A program made the translations under genes and the position numbers. Under the pieces are notes generated by a model, which saw only the letters and a program-made list of their open reading frames with translations, had not been told where the DNA came from and ran no database searches. From Enoplosus armatus (lineage: Eukaryota; Chordata; Actinopteri; Centrarchiformes; Enoplosidae), in assembly GCF_043641665.1 (NCBI RefSeq), contig NC_092196.1, forward strand, positions 124,001 through 188,000: a stretch of 64,000 nucleotides of DNA, in the 5' to 3' direction. This document shows, piece after piece, positions 50,311 through 62,493 of this stretch; within the stretch, counting starts at the first letter, position 1, and each line of letters begins with the position of its first letter.

Positions 50311-53300
50311 ATCGACATTCCAGAATTCTGATGTCGTTCTAGAATTCTGAGGTCATTCTAGAATTCTGACGCTGTTTTAGGATTCTAACGCTGTCCTAGA
50401 ATTCGGATGTCATTCTAGGATCCTGCCTCTGTTCTACACTCTGATGTCATTCTAGATATCTGTCAACATTCTAGAATTATGACGCTGTTCTACAATTCTG
50501 TCAACATTCTAGAATTCTGTTGTCAGTCTAGAATTCTGATGACATTCTAGAATTATGATGCTGTTCTACATTTCTGATGTCACTCTAGAATTTTTTCGAG
50601 ATTCTACAATTCAGTCGACATTCTACAACTCTGAAGTCATTCTAGAATTCTGTCAACATTCTAGAATTCTGATGTCATTCTACAACTCTGATGTCAGCCT
50701 AAAATTCTGTCAAGATTCTATAATTCTGACGCTGTTCTAAAATTCTGTCAACATTCTAGGATTCTGACTCTGTTCTACACTCTGATGTCATTCTAGATAT
50801 CTGTCAACATTCTAGAATTATGACGCTGTTCTAGAATTCTGATGTAATTCTAGAATTCTCTCGACCTTCCAGAATTCTGACGATGTTCAAGAATTCTGAT
50901 GTCATTCTACAATTCTGTCAACATTCTACAATTCTGATGTCATTCTAGAATTCTATCGACATTCCAGAATTCTATCGACATTCCAGATTTCTGATGTTGT
51001 TCTAGAATTCTGATGACATAATTCTTATGTCATTCTAGAATTCTATCGACATTCTAGAATTCTGATGTCATTCTAGAATTCTGTCAACATTTTAGAATTC
51101 TGACCCTGTTCTAGAATTCTGATGTCATTCTAGAATTATGTCGACATTCTAGAATTTTGGCTTCGTTCTAGAATTCTGATGTCATTCTAGAATTCTTTCG
51201 ACATTCCAGAATTCTGATGTTGTTCTGGAATTCTGATGTCATTCTAGAATTCTGATGACATTCTAGAATTCTGAGGTCATTTTTGAATTCTGTCGACATT
51301 ATAGAATTTTCTCAACATTCTAGAATTCTGAGGTCATTCTAGAATTCTTATATCATTCTAGAATTCTGATGACATTCTAGAATTCTGAGGTCATTCTAGA
51401 ATTCTGTCAACATTCTAGAATTCTGACGCTGTTCTAGAATTCTGATGTCATTCTAGAATTATGTCGACATTCTAGAATTTTGACTTTGTTCCAGAATTCT
51501 GATGTCATTCTACAATTCTTTCGACATTCCAGAATTCTGATGTTGCTCTAGAATTCTGAAGTCATTCTAGAATTATGATGTCAGTCTCGAATTCTGATGA
51601 CATTCTAGAATTCTGATGTTGTTCTAGAATTCTGATGACATTCTAGAATTCTGAGGTCATTATAGAATTCTGTCAACATTCTAGAATTCTGATGACATTC
51701 TAGAATTCTGAGGTCATTCGAGAATTATGTCGACATTCTAGAATTTCTAGAATTCTGATGTCATTCTAGAATTCTTTCGACATTCCAGAATTCTGATGTT
51801 GTTCTAGAATTCTGATGACATTCTAGAATTCTTATGTCATTCTAGAATTCTGTCGACATTCTACAATTCTGATGTCATTCAAGAATTCTATCGACATTCC
51901 AGAATTCTGATTTTGTTCTAGAATTCTGAGGTCATTCTAGAATTCTTATGTCCTTCTAGAATTCTGTCGACATTCTACAATTCTGATGTCATTCTAGAAT
52001 TCTATCGACATTCCAGAATTGTATCGACATTCCAGAATTCTGATATTGTTCTAGAATTCTGATGACATTCTAGAATTCTGAGGTCATTTTAGAATTCTGT
52101 CAACATTCTACAATACTGATGACATTCTAGAATTCTGTCAACATTCTACAATTCTGATGTCAGTCTAGAATTCTATCGACATTCCAGAATTCTATCGACA
52201 TTCCAGAATTCTGATTTTGTTCTAGAATTCTGATGTCATTCTAGAATTCTTTCGACATTCCAGAATTCTGATGTTGTTCTAGAATTCTGATGTCATTCTA
52301 GAATTCTGATGACATTCTAGAATTCTGAGGTCATTTTAGAATTCTATCGACATTCCAGAATTCTGATTTTGTTCTAGAATTCTGAGGTCATTCTCGAATT
52401 CTTATGTCATTCTAGAATTCTGTCGACATTCTAGAATTCTGAGGTCATTCTAGAATTCTGTCAACATTCTTGAATTCTGACGCTGTTCTAGAATTCTGAT
52501 GTCATTCTAGAATTATGTCGACATTCTAGAATTTTGGCTTTGTTCTAGAATTCTGATGTCATTCTAGAATTCTGATGACATTCTAGAATTCTGAGGTCAT
52601 TTTAGAATTCTATCGACATTCCAGAATTCTGATTTTGTTCTAGAATTCTGAGGTCATTCTAGAATTCTCATGTCATTCTAGAATTCTGTCGACATTCTAG
52701 AATTCTGAGGTCATTCTAGAATTCTGTCAACATTCTAGAATTCTGACGCTATTCTAGAATTCTGATGTCATTCTAGAATTATGTCAACATTCTAGAATTT
52801 TGGCTTTGTTCTAGAATTCTGATGTCATTCTAGAATTCTTTCGACATTCCAGAATTCTGATGTTGTTCTAGAATTCTGATGACATTCTAGAACTCTGATG
52901 ACATTCTGGAATTTTGTCAACATTCTTGAATTCTGATGACATTCTAGAATTCTGATGAAATTCTACAATTCTGTCAACATTCTACAATTCTGATGTCATT
53001 CTAGAATTCTATCGACATTCCAGAATTCTGATGTTGTTCTAGAATTCTGATGACGTTCTAGAATTCTGAGGTCATTTTAGAATTCTATCGACATTCTAGA
53101 ATTCTGATGACATTCTAGAATTCTGTCAACATTCTACAATTCTGATGTCATTCTAGAATTCTGATGTCATTCTAGAATTCTATCGACATTCCAGAATTCT
53201 ATCGACATTCTGGAATTCTGATGTTGTTCTAGAATTCTTATGTCATTCTAGAATTCTGTCGACATTCTAGAATTCTGAGGTCATTATAGAATTCTGTCAA

Positions 53301-53349
53301 TATTCTAGAATTCTGACGCTGTTCTCGAATTCTGTTGTCATTCTAGAAT

Positions 53350-53351
53350 TA
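53350..53351 (+). other. TA target-site duplication, left of Tc1
   Basis: TA directly before CAGTGCATCC, and again after GCACTG at 54987-54988. Joining the flanks gives GAATTATGTCGAC, a common satellite monomer variant, so the pre-insertion site is fully explained. Confidence 0.95.
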
Positions 53352-53567
53352 CAGTGCATCCGGAAAGTATTCACAGCGCTTCACTTTTTCCACATTTTGT
53401 TATGTTGCAGCCTTATACCAAAATGGATTAAATTCATTTTTTTCCTCAAAATTCTACACACAACACCCCATAATGACAACGTGAAAAAAGTTTTTGAGAT
53501 TTTTGAAAATTTATTAAAAATAAAAAACCTGAGAAATCACATGTACATAAGTATTCACAGCCTTTGC
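53352..53567 (+). repeat. Tc1 left terminal inverted repeat
   Basis: Begins CAGTGCATCCGGAAAGTATT. Direct repeats GTATTCACAGC are at 53367-53377 (outer) and 53551-53561 (inner). It mirrors 54770-54986 with scattered mismatches and small indels. On the minus strand an AATAAA at 53510-53515 lies about 55 nt past the transposase stop and may serve as its poly(A) signal. Confidence 0.93.
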
Positions 53568-54608
53568 TCAATACTTTGTTGATGCACCTTTGGCAGCAAT
53601 TACAGCCTCAAGTCTTTCTGAATATGGTGCCACAAGCTTGGCACACCTATCTTTGGGCAGTTTCACCCATTCCTCTTTGCAGCACCTCTCAAGCTCCATC
53701 AGGTTGGATGGGAAGCGTCGGTGCACAGCCATTTTCAGATCTCTCCAGAGATGTTCAATCGGATTCAAGTCTGGGCTCTGGCTGGGCCACTCAAGGACAT
53801 TCACAGAGTTGTCCTGAAGCCACTCCTTTGATATCTTGGCTGTGTGCTTAGGGTCGTTAACCTGCTGAAAGATAAACCGTCGCCCCAGTCTGAGGTCAAG
53901 AGCGCTCTGGAGCAGGTTTTCATCCAGGATGTCTCTGTACTTTGCTGCATTCATCTTTCCCTCTATCCTGACTAGTCTCCCAGTTCCTGCCGCTGAAAAA
54001 CATCCCCACAGCATGATGCTGCCACCACCATGCTTCACTGTAGGGATGGTATTGGGCTGGTGATGAGCGGTGCCTGGTTTCCTCCAAACGTGACGCCTGG
54101 CATTCACACCAAAGAGTTCAATCTTTGTCTCATCAGACCAGAGAATTTTGTTTCTCATGGTCTGAGAGTCCTTCAGGTGCCTTTTGGCAAACTCCAGGCG
54201 GGCTGCTATGTGCCTTTTACTGAGGAGTGGCTTCCGTCTGGCCACTCTACCATACAGGCCTGATTGGTGGATTGCTGCAGAGATGGTTGTCCTTCTGGAA
54301 GGTTCTCCTCTCTCCACAGAGGAACTCTGGAGCTCTGACAGAGTGACCATCGGGTTCTTGGTCACCTCCCTGACTAAGGCCCTTCTCCCCCGATTACTCA
54401 GTTTAGATGGCCGGCCAGCTCTAGGAAGAGTCCTGGTGGTTCCGAACTTCTTCCACTTACGGATGATGGAGGCCACTGTGCTCATTGGGACCTTCAAAGC
54501 AGCAGAAATTTTTCTGTAACCTTCCCCAGATTTGTGCCTCGAGACAATCCTGTCTCGGAGGTCTACAGACAATTCCTTTGACTTCATGCTTGGTTTGTGC
54601 TCTGACAT
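53568..54608 (-). CDS. Tc1-family transposase, full-length frame, catalytic Asp replaced by Val
   Basis: A 346-codon frame. Family role: binds the TIR direct repeats and cuts and pastes the element at TA sites. N-terminal bipartite paired-like helix-turn-helix region at about 10-110 with a GRPSKL hook motif at 65-70; DDE domain from about 150. The family triad is DD34E. Here D159 (ILWSDETKIELFG) and E285 (LNPIEHLW) are present, but the residue 34 positions before E285 is Val250 (FQQVNDPKH, codon at 53859-53861), where active relatives have FQQDNDPKH or FQMDNDPKH. A single A-to-T change from GAT to GTT would explain it. The glycine-rich box (KHGGGSIMLWGCFSAAGTG) is intact. The protein is probably catalytically dead but may still bind DNA. 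Met8 (54587) aligns with the start of Sleeping Beauty transposase and may be the true start. Confidence 0.93.
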   Translation of the reverse strand: MSEHKPSMKSKELSVDLRDRIVSRHKSGEGYRKISAALKVPMSTVASIIRKWKKFGTTRTLPRAGRPSKLSNRGRRALVREVTKNPMVTLSELQSSSVERGEPSRRTTISAAIHQSGLYGRVARRKPLLSKRHIAARLEFAKRHLKDSQTMRNKILWSDETKIELFGVNARRHVWRKPGTAHHQPNTIPTVKHGGGSIMLWGCFSAAGTGRLVRIEGKMNAAKYRDILDENLLQSALDLRLGRRFIFQQVNDPKHTAKISKEWLQDNSVNVLEWPSQSPDLNPIEHLWRDLKMAVHRRFPSNLMELERCCKEEWVKLPKDRCAKLVAPYSERLEAVIAAKGASTKY

Positions 54609-54627
54609 GCACTGTCAACTGTGGGAC

Positions 54628-54635
54628 CTTATATA
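54628..54635 (-). promoter_or_regulatory. Probable TATA box of the Tc1 transposase
   Basis: TATATAAG on the minus strand, ending about 20 nt before the first ATG at 54608. A TATA box usually sets the start about 25-30 nt downstream, which would fall at or just past that ATG and favour translation from Met8. This is inferred from spacing only. Confidence 0.5.
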
Positions 54636-54769
54636 GACAGGTGTGTGCCTTTCCAAATCATGTCCAATCAACTGAATTTACCACAGGTGGACTCCAATTA
54701 AGCTGCAGAAACATCTCAAGGATGATCAGTGGAAACAGGATGCACCTGAGCTCAATTTTGAGCTTCATG

Positions 54770-54986
54770 GCAAAGGCTGTGAATACTTATGTACATGTGA
54801 TTTCTTAGTTTTTTATTTTTAATAAATTTGCAAAAATTTCAAAAAAACTTTTTTCACATTGTCATTATGGGGTGTTGTGTGTAGAATTTTGAGGAAAAAA
54901 ATTAATTTAATCCATTTTGGAATAAGGGTGTAACATAACAAAATGTGGAAAAAGTGAAGCGCCGTGAATACTTTCCGGATGCACTG
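54770..54986 (-). repeat. Tc1 right terminal inverted repeat
   Basis: Ends CCGGATGCACTG. The inner direct repeat (GCTGTGAATAC on the plus strand) is at 54776-54786, and the outer copy is at 54961-54971 with one mismatch (GCCGTGAATAC). Same length class as the left TIR, so both ends are complete. Confidence 0.93.
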
Positions 54987-57900
54987 TATGTCGACATTCT
55001 AGAATTTTGGCTTTGTTCTGGAATTCTGATGTCATTCTAGAATTCTTTCGACATTCCAGAATTCTGATGTTCTAGAATTCTGATGTCATTCTAGAATTCT
55101 GATGTCATTTTAGAATTCTGTCGACATTCTAGAATTCTGATGACATTCTAGAATTCTGTCAACATTCTACAATTCTGATGTCATTCTAGAATTCTATCGA
55201 CATTCCAGAATTCTATCGACATTCCAGAATTCTGATTTTGTTCTAGAATTCTGAGGTCATACTAGAATTCTGATGTCATTCTAGAATTCTGATGACATTC
55301 TATAATTCTGAGGTCATTCTAGAATTCTGATGTCATTCTAGAATTCTGATGTCATTCTAGAATTCTGATGTCATTCTAGAATTCTGATGACATTCTAGAA
55401 TTCTGAGGTCATTCTAGAATTCTGTCAACATTCTAGAATTCTGATGCTTTTCTAGAATTCTGATGTCATTCTAGAATTATGTCGACATTTTAGAATTTTG
55501 ACTTTGTTCTAGAATTCTGAGGTCATTCTAGAATTCTGATGTCATTCTAGAATTCTGATCACATTCTAGAATTCTGAGGTCATTTTAGAATTCTGTCCAC
55601 ATTCTAGAATTCTGAGGTCATTCTAGAATTCTGAGGTCATTCTGGAATTCTGATGACATTCTAGAATTCTGATGTCATTTTAGAATTCTGATGACATTCT
55701 AGAATTCTGAGGTCATTCTAGAATTCTGACGCTGTTTTAGGATTCTCATGCTGTCCTAGAATTCGGATGTCATTCTAGGATTCTGACTCTGTTCTACACT
55801 CTGATGTCATTCTAGATATCTGTCAACATTCTAGAATTATGATGCTGTTCTACAATTCTGTCAACATTCTACAATTCTGATATCATTCTAGAATTCTATC
55901 GACATTCCAGAATTCTATCGACATTCCAGAATTCTGATGTCATTCTAGAATTCTGATGACATTCTAGAATTCTGATGTCATTTTAGAATTCTGTCGACAT
56001 TCTAGAATTATATCAACATTCTAGAATTCTGAGGTCATTCTAGAATTCTGATGACATTCTAGAATTCTGAGGTCATTTTAGAATTCTGTCGTCATTCTAG
56101 AATTCTGACGCTTTTCTAGAATTCTGTCAACATTCTAGAATTCTGACGCTGTTCTAGAATTCTGATGTCATTCTAGAATTCTTTCGACATTCCAGAATTC
56201 TGATGTTCTAGAATTCTGATGTCATTTTAGAATTCTGATGACATTCTAGAATTCTGATGACATTCTACAATTCTGTCAACATTCTACAATTCTGATGTCA
56301 TTCTAGAATTCTATCGACATTCCAGAATTCTATCGACATTCCTGAATTCTGATGTCATTCTAGAATTCTGATGACATTCTAGAATTCTGAGGTCATTTTA
56401 TAAATCTGTCGACATTCTAGAATTTTCTCAACATTTTAGAATTCTGAGGTCATTCTAGAATTCTGATGACATTCTGGAATTCTGAGGTCATTTTAGGATT
56501 CTGTCGACATTCTAGAATTCTGATGACATTCTAGAATTCTATCGTCATTCCAGAATTCTATCGACATTCCGGAATTCTGATGTTGTTCTAGAATTCTTAT
56601 GTCATTCTAGAATTCTGTCGACATTCTAGAATTCTGACGCTTTTCTAGAATTCTGATGTCATTCTAGAATTATGTCGACATTTTAAAATTTTGACTTTGT
56701 TCTAGAATTCTGAGGTCATTCTAGAATTCTGATGTCATTCTAGAATTCTGATCACATTCTAGAATTCTGAGGTCATTTTAGAATTCTGTCCACATTCTAG
56801 AATTCTGAGGTCATTCTAGAATTCTTATGTAATTCTGGAATTCTGATGACATTCTAGAATTCTGATGTCATTTTAGAATTCTGATGACATTCTAGAATTC
56901 TGAGGTCATTCTAGAATTCTGACGCTGTTTTAGGATTCTCATGCTGTCCTAGAATTCGGATGTCATTCTAGGATTCTGACTCTGTTCTACACTCTGATGT
57001 CATTCTAGATATCTGTCAACATTCTAGAATTATGACGCTGTTCTACAATTCTGTCAACATTCTACAATTCTGATATCATTCTAGAATTCTATCGACATTC
57101 CAGAATTCTATCGACATTCCAGAATTCTATCGACATTCCAGAATTCTGATGTTGTTCTAGAATTCTGATGACATTCTAGAATTCTGAGGTCATTTTAGAA
57201 TTCTGTCGACATTCTAGAATACTGATGACATTCTAGAATTCTGTCAACATTCTACAATTCTGATGTCATTCTAGAATTCTATGGACATTCCAGAATTCTG
57301 ATGTTGTTCTAGAATTCTATGGACATTCCAGAATTCTGATGTTGTTCTAGAATTCTGAGGTCATTTTAGAATTCTGTCGACATTCTAGAATACTGATGAC
57401 ATTCTAGAATTCTGTCAACATTCTACAATTCTGATGTCATTCTAGAATTCTATCAAAATTCCCGAATTCTATCGACATTCCAGAATTCTGATGTTATTCT
57501 AGAATTCTGATGACATTCTTGAATTCTGAGGTCATTTTAGAATTCTGTCGACATTCTAGAATTTTCTCAATGTTCTAGAATTCTGAGGTCATTCTAGAAT
57601 TCTGATGACATTCTAGAATTCTGAGGTCATTTTAGAATTCTGTCGTCATTCTAGAATTCTTATGTCATTCTAGAATTCTGTCGACATTCTCGAATTCTGA
57701 GGTCATTCTAGAATTCGGTCAACATTCTAGAATTCTGACGCTGTTCTAGAATTCTGATGTCATTCTAGAATTCTTTCGACATTCCAGAATTCTGATGTTA
57801 TTCTAGAATTCTGATGTTATTCTAGAATTATGTCGACATTGTAGAATTTTGACTTTGTTCTAGAATTCTTATGTCATTCTAGAATTCTTTCGACCTTCCA

Positions 57901-60900
57901 GAATTCTGATGTTATTCTAGAATTCTGAGGTCATTCTAGAATTCTGATGTCATTTTAGAATTCTGTCGACATTCTAGAATTCTGATGACATTCTAGAATT
58001 CTGTCAACATTCTACAATTCTGATGTCATTTTAGAATTCTGTCGACATTCTAGAATTCTGAGATCATTCTAGAATTCCGACGTAATTCTAGAATTCTATC
58101 GACATGACAGAATTCTATCGACATTCCAGAATTCTGATGTTGTTCTAGAATTCTGATGTCATTCTAGAATTCTGATGACATTCTAGAATTCTGAGGTCAT
58201 TCTAGAATTCTGATGTCATTCTACAATTCTGACGTCCTAGAATTAAGATGTCATTCTATAATTCTGACGTTCTAGAATTCTGAGTTCATTCTAGAATTCC
58301 GATGACATTCTAGAATTCTGAGGTCATTTTACAATTCTGTCGATATTCTAGAATTTTTCTCAACATTCTAGAATTCTGATGAAATTCTAGAGTTCTGTAA
58401 ACATTCTAAAATGTCTGATGTCATTCTAGAATTCTATCGACATTCCAGAATTCTATCGACATTCCAGAATTCCGATGTCTTTCTAGAATTCTGAGGTCAT
58501 TCTAGAATTCTTATGTCATTCTAGAATTATGTCGACATTCTAGAATTCTGAGGTCATTCTAGAATTCTGTCAAAATTCTAGAATTCTGACACTGTTCTAG
58601 AATTCTTATGTCAATCTAGAATTCTGTCGACATTCTAGAATTCTGAGTTCATTCTAGAATTCCGATGACATTCTAGAATTCTGAGGTCATTTTACAATTC
58701 TGTCGATATTCTAGAATTTTTCTCAACATTCTAGAATTCTGATGAAATTCTAGAGTTCTGTAAACATTCTAGAATTCTGAGGTCATTCTCGAATTCTGTC
58801 AACATTCTAGAATTCTGACGCTGTTCTAGAATTCTGATGTCATTCTAGAATTCTGATGTCATTCTAGAATTCTTTCGACATTCCAGAATTCTGATGTTGT
58901 TCAAGAATTCATACGTCATTCTAGAATTCTGATGTCATTTTAGAATTCTGTCGACATTCTAGAATTCTGATGACATTCTAGAATTCTGAGGTCATTTTAG
59001 AATTCTGTCGACATTCTAGAATTCTGATGACATTCTAGAATTCTTTCGACATTCCAGAATTCTGATGTTGTTCAAGAATTCTGAGGTCATTCTAGAATTC
59101 TGATGTCATTTTAGAATTCTGTCGACATTCTAGAATTCTGTCGACATTCCAGAATTCTGATGTTGTTCTAGAATTCGGAGGTCATTCTAGAATTCTTATG
59201 TCATTCTAGAATTCTGATGACATTCTATAATTCTGATGACATTCTAGAATTCTGAGGTCATTCTAGAATTGTGTCAACATTCTACAATTCTGATGTCATT
59301 CTACAATTCTGTCAACATTCTACAATTCTGACTTCATTCTAGAATTCTATCAACATTCCAGAATTCTATCGACATTCCAGAATTCTGATGTTGTTCTAGA
59401 ATTCTGAGGTCATTCTAGAATTCTTATGTCAATCTAGAATTCTGTCGACATTCTAGAATTCTGAGGTCATTCTAGAATTCTGTCGACATTCTAGAATTCT
59501 GAAGCTGTTCTAGAATTCTGATGTCATTCTAGAATTATGTCGACATTCTAGAATTTTGGCTTTGTTCTAAAATTCTGATGTCATTCTAGAATTCTTTCGA
59601 CATTCCAGAATTCTGATGTTGTAGAATTCTGATGTCATTCTATAATTCTGATGTCATTCTAGAAATCTGATGTTGTTCTAGAATTCTGATGACATTCTAG
59701 AATTCTGAGGTCATTCTAGAATTCTGATGTCAGTCTCGAATTCTGATGTCATTCTAGAAATCTGATGTTGTTCTAGAATTCTGATGACATTCTAGAATTC
59801 TTTCGACCTTCCAGAATTCTGATGTTATTCTAGAATTCTGAGGTCATTCTAGAATTCTGATGTCATTTTAGAATTCTGTCGACATTCTAGAATTCTGATG
59901 ACATTCTAGAATTCTGTCAACATTCTACAATTCTGATGTCATTTTAGAATTCTGTCGACATTCTAGAATTCTGAGATCATTCTAGAATTCCGACGTAATT
60001 CTAGAATTCTATCGACATGACAGAATTCTATCGACATTCCAGAATTCTGATGTTGTTCTAGAATTCTGATGTCATTCTAGAATTCTGATGACATTCTAGA
60101 ATTCTGAGGTCATTCTAGAATTCTGATGTCATTCTACAATTCTGACGTCCTAGAATTAAGATGTCATTCTATAATTCTGACGTTCTAGAATTCTGAGTTC
60201 ATTCTAGAATTCCGATGACATTCTAGAATTCTGAGGTCATTTTACAATTCTGTCGATATTCTAGAATTTTTCTCAACATTCTAGAATTCTGATGAAATTC
60301 TAGAGTTCTGTAAACATTCTAAAATTCTGATGTCATTCTAGAATTCTATCGACATTCCAGAATTCTATCGACATTCCAGAATTCCGATGTTGTTCTAGAA
60401 TTCTGAGGTCATTCTAGAATTCTTATGTCATTCTAGAATTATGTCGACATTCTAGAATTCTGAGGTCATTCTAGAATTCTGTCAAAATTCTAGAATTCTG
60501 ACACTGTTCTAGAATTCTTATGTCAATCTAGAATTCTGTCGACATTCTAGAATTCTGAGTTCATTCTAGAATTCCGATGACATTCTAGAATTCTGAGGTC
60601 ATTTTACAATTCTGTCGATATTCTAGAATTTTTCTCAACATTCTAGAATTCTGATGAAAGTCTAGAGTTCTGTAAACATTCTAGAATTCTGAGGTCATTC
60701 TCGAATTCTGTCAACATTCTAGAATTCTGACGCTGTTCTAGAATTCTGATGTCATTCTAGAATTCTTTCGACATTCCAGAATTCTGATGTTGTTCAAGAA
60801 TTCATACGTCATTCTAGAATTCTGATGTCATTTTAGAATTCTGTCGACATTCTAGAATTCTGATGACATTCTAGAATTCTGAGGTCATTTTAGAATTCTG

Positions 60901-61623
60901 TCGACATTCTAGAATTCTGATGACATTCTAGAATTCTTTCGACATTCCAGAATTCTGATGTTGTTCAAGAATTCTGAGGTCATTCTAGAATTCTGATGTC
61001 ATTTTAGAATTCTGTCGACATTCTAGAATTCTGTCGACATTCCAGAATTCTGATGTTGTTCTAGAATCCGGAGGTCATTCTAGAATTCTTATGTCATTCT
61101 AGAATTCTGATGACATTCTATAATTCTGATGACATTCTAGAATTCTGAGGTCATTCTAGAATTCTGTCAACATTCTACAATTCTGATGTCATTCTACAAT
61201 TCTGTCAACATTCTACAATTCTGACTTCATTCTAGAATTCTATCAACATTCCAGAATTCTTATGTCATTCTAGAATTCTGATGACATTCTAGAATTCTGA
61301 GGTCATTTTCGAATTCTGCCGACAGTCTAGAATTATCTCAACATTCTAGAATTCTGAGGTCATTCTAGAATTCTGATGTCATTCTAGAATTCTATCGACA
61401 TTCCAGAATTCTATCGACATTCCAGAATTCTGATGTCGTTCTAGAATTCTGAGGTCATTCTAGAATTTTGAGGTCATCTTAGAATTCTGACGCTGTTTAA
61501 GGATTCTAACGCTGTCCTAGAATTCGGATGTCATTCTAGGATCCTGCCTCTGTTCTACGCTCTGATGTCATTCTAGATATCTGTCAAAATTCCAGAATTA
61601 TGACGCTGTTCTAGAATTCTGAT
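54987..61623 (+). repeat. 19-bp satellite array, 6.6 kb, between Tc1 and LINE copy 7
   Basis: Starts in the middle of the TATGTCGACATTC monomer interrupted by Tc1. It contains a duplicated 1.5-kb block (57873-59365 and 59786-61255). It ends with the same marker block, GGATCCTGCC monomer included, that precedes LINE copy 1. No gene is visible. Confidence 0.97.
57873..61255 (+). repeat. 1.5-kb duplicated satellite block separated by about 420 bp
   Basis: TTTCGACCTTCCAG at about 57888 recurs at about 59801 (offset 1913), and the rare CGGAGGTC at 59176 recurs at 61069 (offset 1893). The 20-bp drift is one monomer missing from the second copy near 60735, plus a 1-bp difference at about 58411 (AAAATGTCTGATG against AAAATTCTGATG). 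The 420 bp between the copies does not belong to the repeat. Confidence 0.88.
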
Positions 61624-61878
61624 TCAATTCAATTTCAGTTTAATTCAATTCAATTTTATTTATATAGTGCCAAATCACAACAAAAGTCATCTCATGACAC
61701 TTTACAAAATAGAGCAGGTCTAGACCGACTCTTTATAATGTTATTACAGAGACCCAACAGTTCCCACCATGAGCAAGCACTTTGGCGACAGTGGCAAGGA
61801 AAAACTTCCTTTTAAGAGGCAGAAAACTCGAGCAGAACCAGACTCTAGGTGGGCGGTCATCTGCTTTGACCGGTTGGG

Positions 61879-61919
<41 letters not shown>

Positions 61920-62493
61920 CAGAGACAAACTGAGATCGATCTGATAAATACGACTTAAACCAGCTTAGTGCGGTTCCTTTGATGCCTATTAAATGTTCCA
62001 GTCTCTGTAATAGGATATGATGGTCAATGGTGTCGAATGCAGCACTAAGATCTAACAAAACAAGTATAGAGACAAGTCCTTTGTCTGATGCAGTGAGAAG
62101 GTCATTTGTAACTTTCACCAGTGCCGTCTCTGTGCTATGATGAGCTCTGAAACCTGACTGAAAGTCCTCAAGCAACCTATTGTCATGTAGAAAGTCACAC
62201 AGCTGGTTGGCGACTGCTTTCTCAAGAATCTTGGAGAGAAAGGGGAGGTTAGATATAGGTCTATAGTTGGCTAAAACCTCTGGATCAAGAGTGGTCTTTT
62301 TAAGAAGAGGTTTAATTACAGCTACTTTAAAGGACTGTGGTACGTAGCCTGTTAATAAGGACAGATTGATCATGTCTAGTAAAGAAGTGCTGACTAAAGG
62401 TAAAACCTCTTTGAGCAGCCAGGTTGGGATGGGGTCTAAGAGACAAGTTGATGGCTTAGATGAAGAGATAGTTTTAGTAATTTCTAGATTAAA
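61624..62493 (-). mobile_element. L2-clade LINE copy 7, same internal deletion as copy 1
   Basis: An 870-bp copy with the shared outer boundaries and exactly the same internal junction as copy 1 (GAGACA joined to AACTGAGATCG near 61926). The GA tract (61882-61926) is longer than in copy 1. The left flank matches that of copy 1 for at least 150 bp, while the right flank (TGATGACATTCCAG) does not. The two deleted copies, 60.8 kb apart, are therefore products of array duplication. Confidence 0.88.
61744..62493 (-). pseudogene. L2 RT remnant fused to 3'UTR, copy 7
   Basis: Open from 62493, first Met at 62373, through motif A to SDRSQFV. It then crosses the deletion into the GA repeat and a different 3'UTR frame from copy 1, because the GA tract length differs. 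It ends at 61744. There is no YADD motif, thumb or endonuclease. That the tail frame depends on microsatellite length argues against any function for the fusion. Confidence 0.85.

Larger units (their letters stand above)
42567..53351 (+). repeat. 19-bp satellite array, 10.8 kb, between LINE copy 6 and the Tc1 element
   Basis: Standard monomers throughout. The first 1.3 kb resembles 1653-3540, and 43280-50310 is a 3.5-kb tandem duplication. The last monomers before 53352 match 45870-45930 and 49340-49401, which are uninterrupted versions of the Tc1 insertion site. No gene is visible. Confidence 0.97.
53352..54986 (-). mobile_element. Tc1/mariner element, Tc1 family with IR/DR ends
   Basis: A 1,635-bp DNA transposon bounded by a TA duplication. 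The terminal inverted repeats are about 216 bp each. Each TIR carries two direct repeats GTATTCACAGC, an outer and an inner one, the IR/DR arrangement known from Sleeping Beauty-like fish Tc1 elements. One full-length transposase frame occupies the space between on the minus strand. This is the only non-LINE insertion in the window, and it occurs once. Confidence 0.96.

Noticed and set aside
53397..54808. Several plus-strand frames across the Tc1 element
   Set aside because: Antisense to the transposase or inside the TIRs. The minus-strand frame has all the family motifs.
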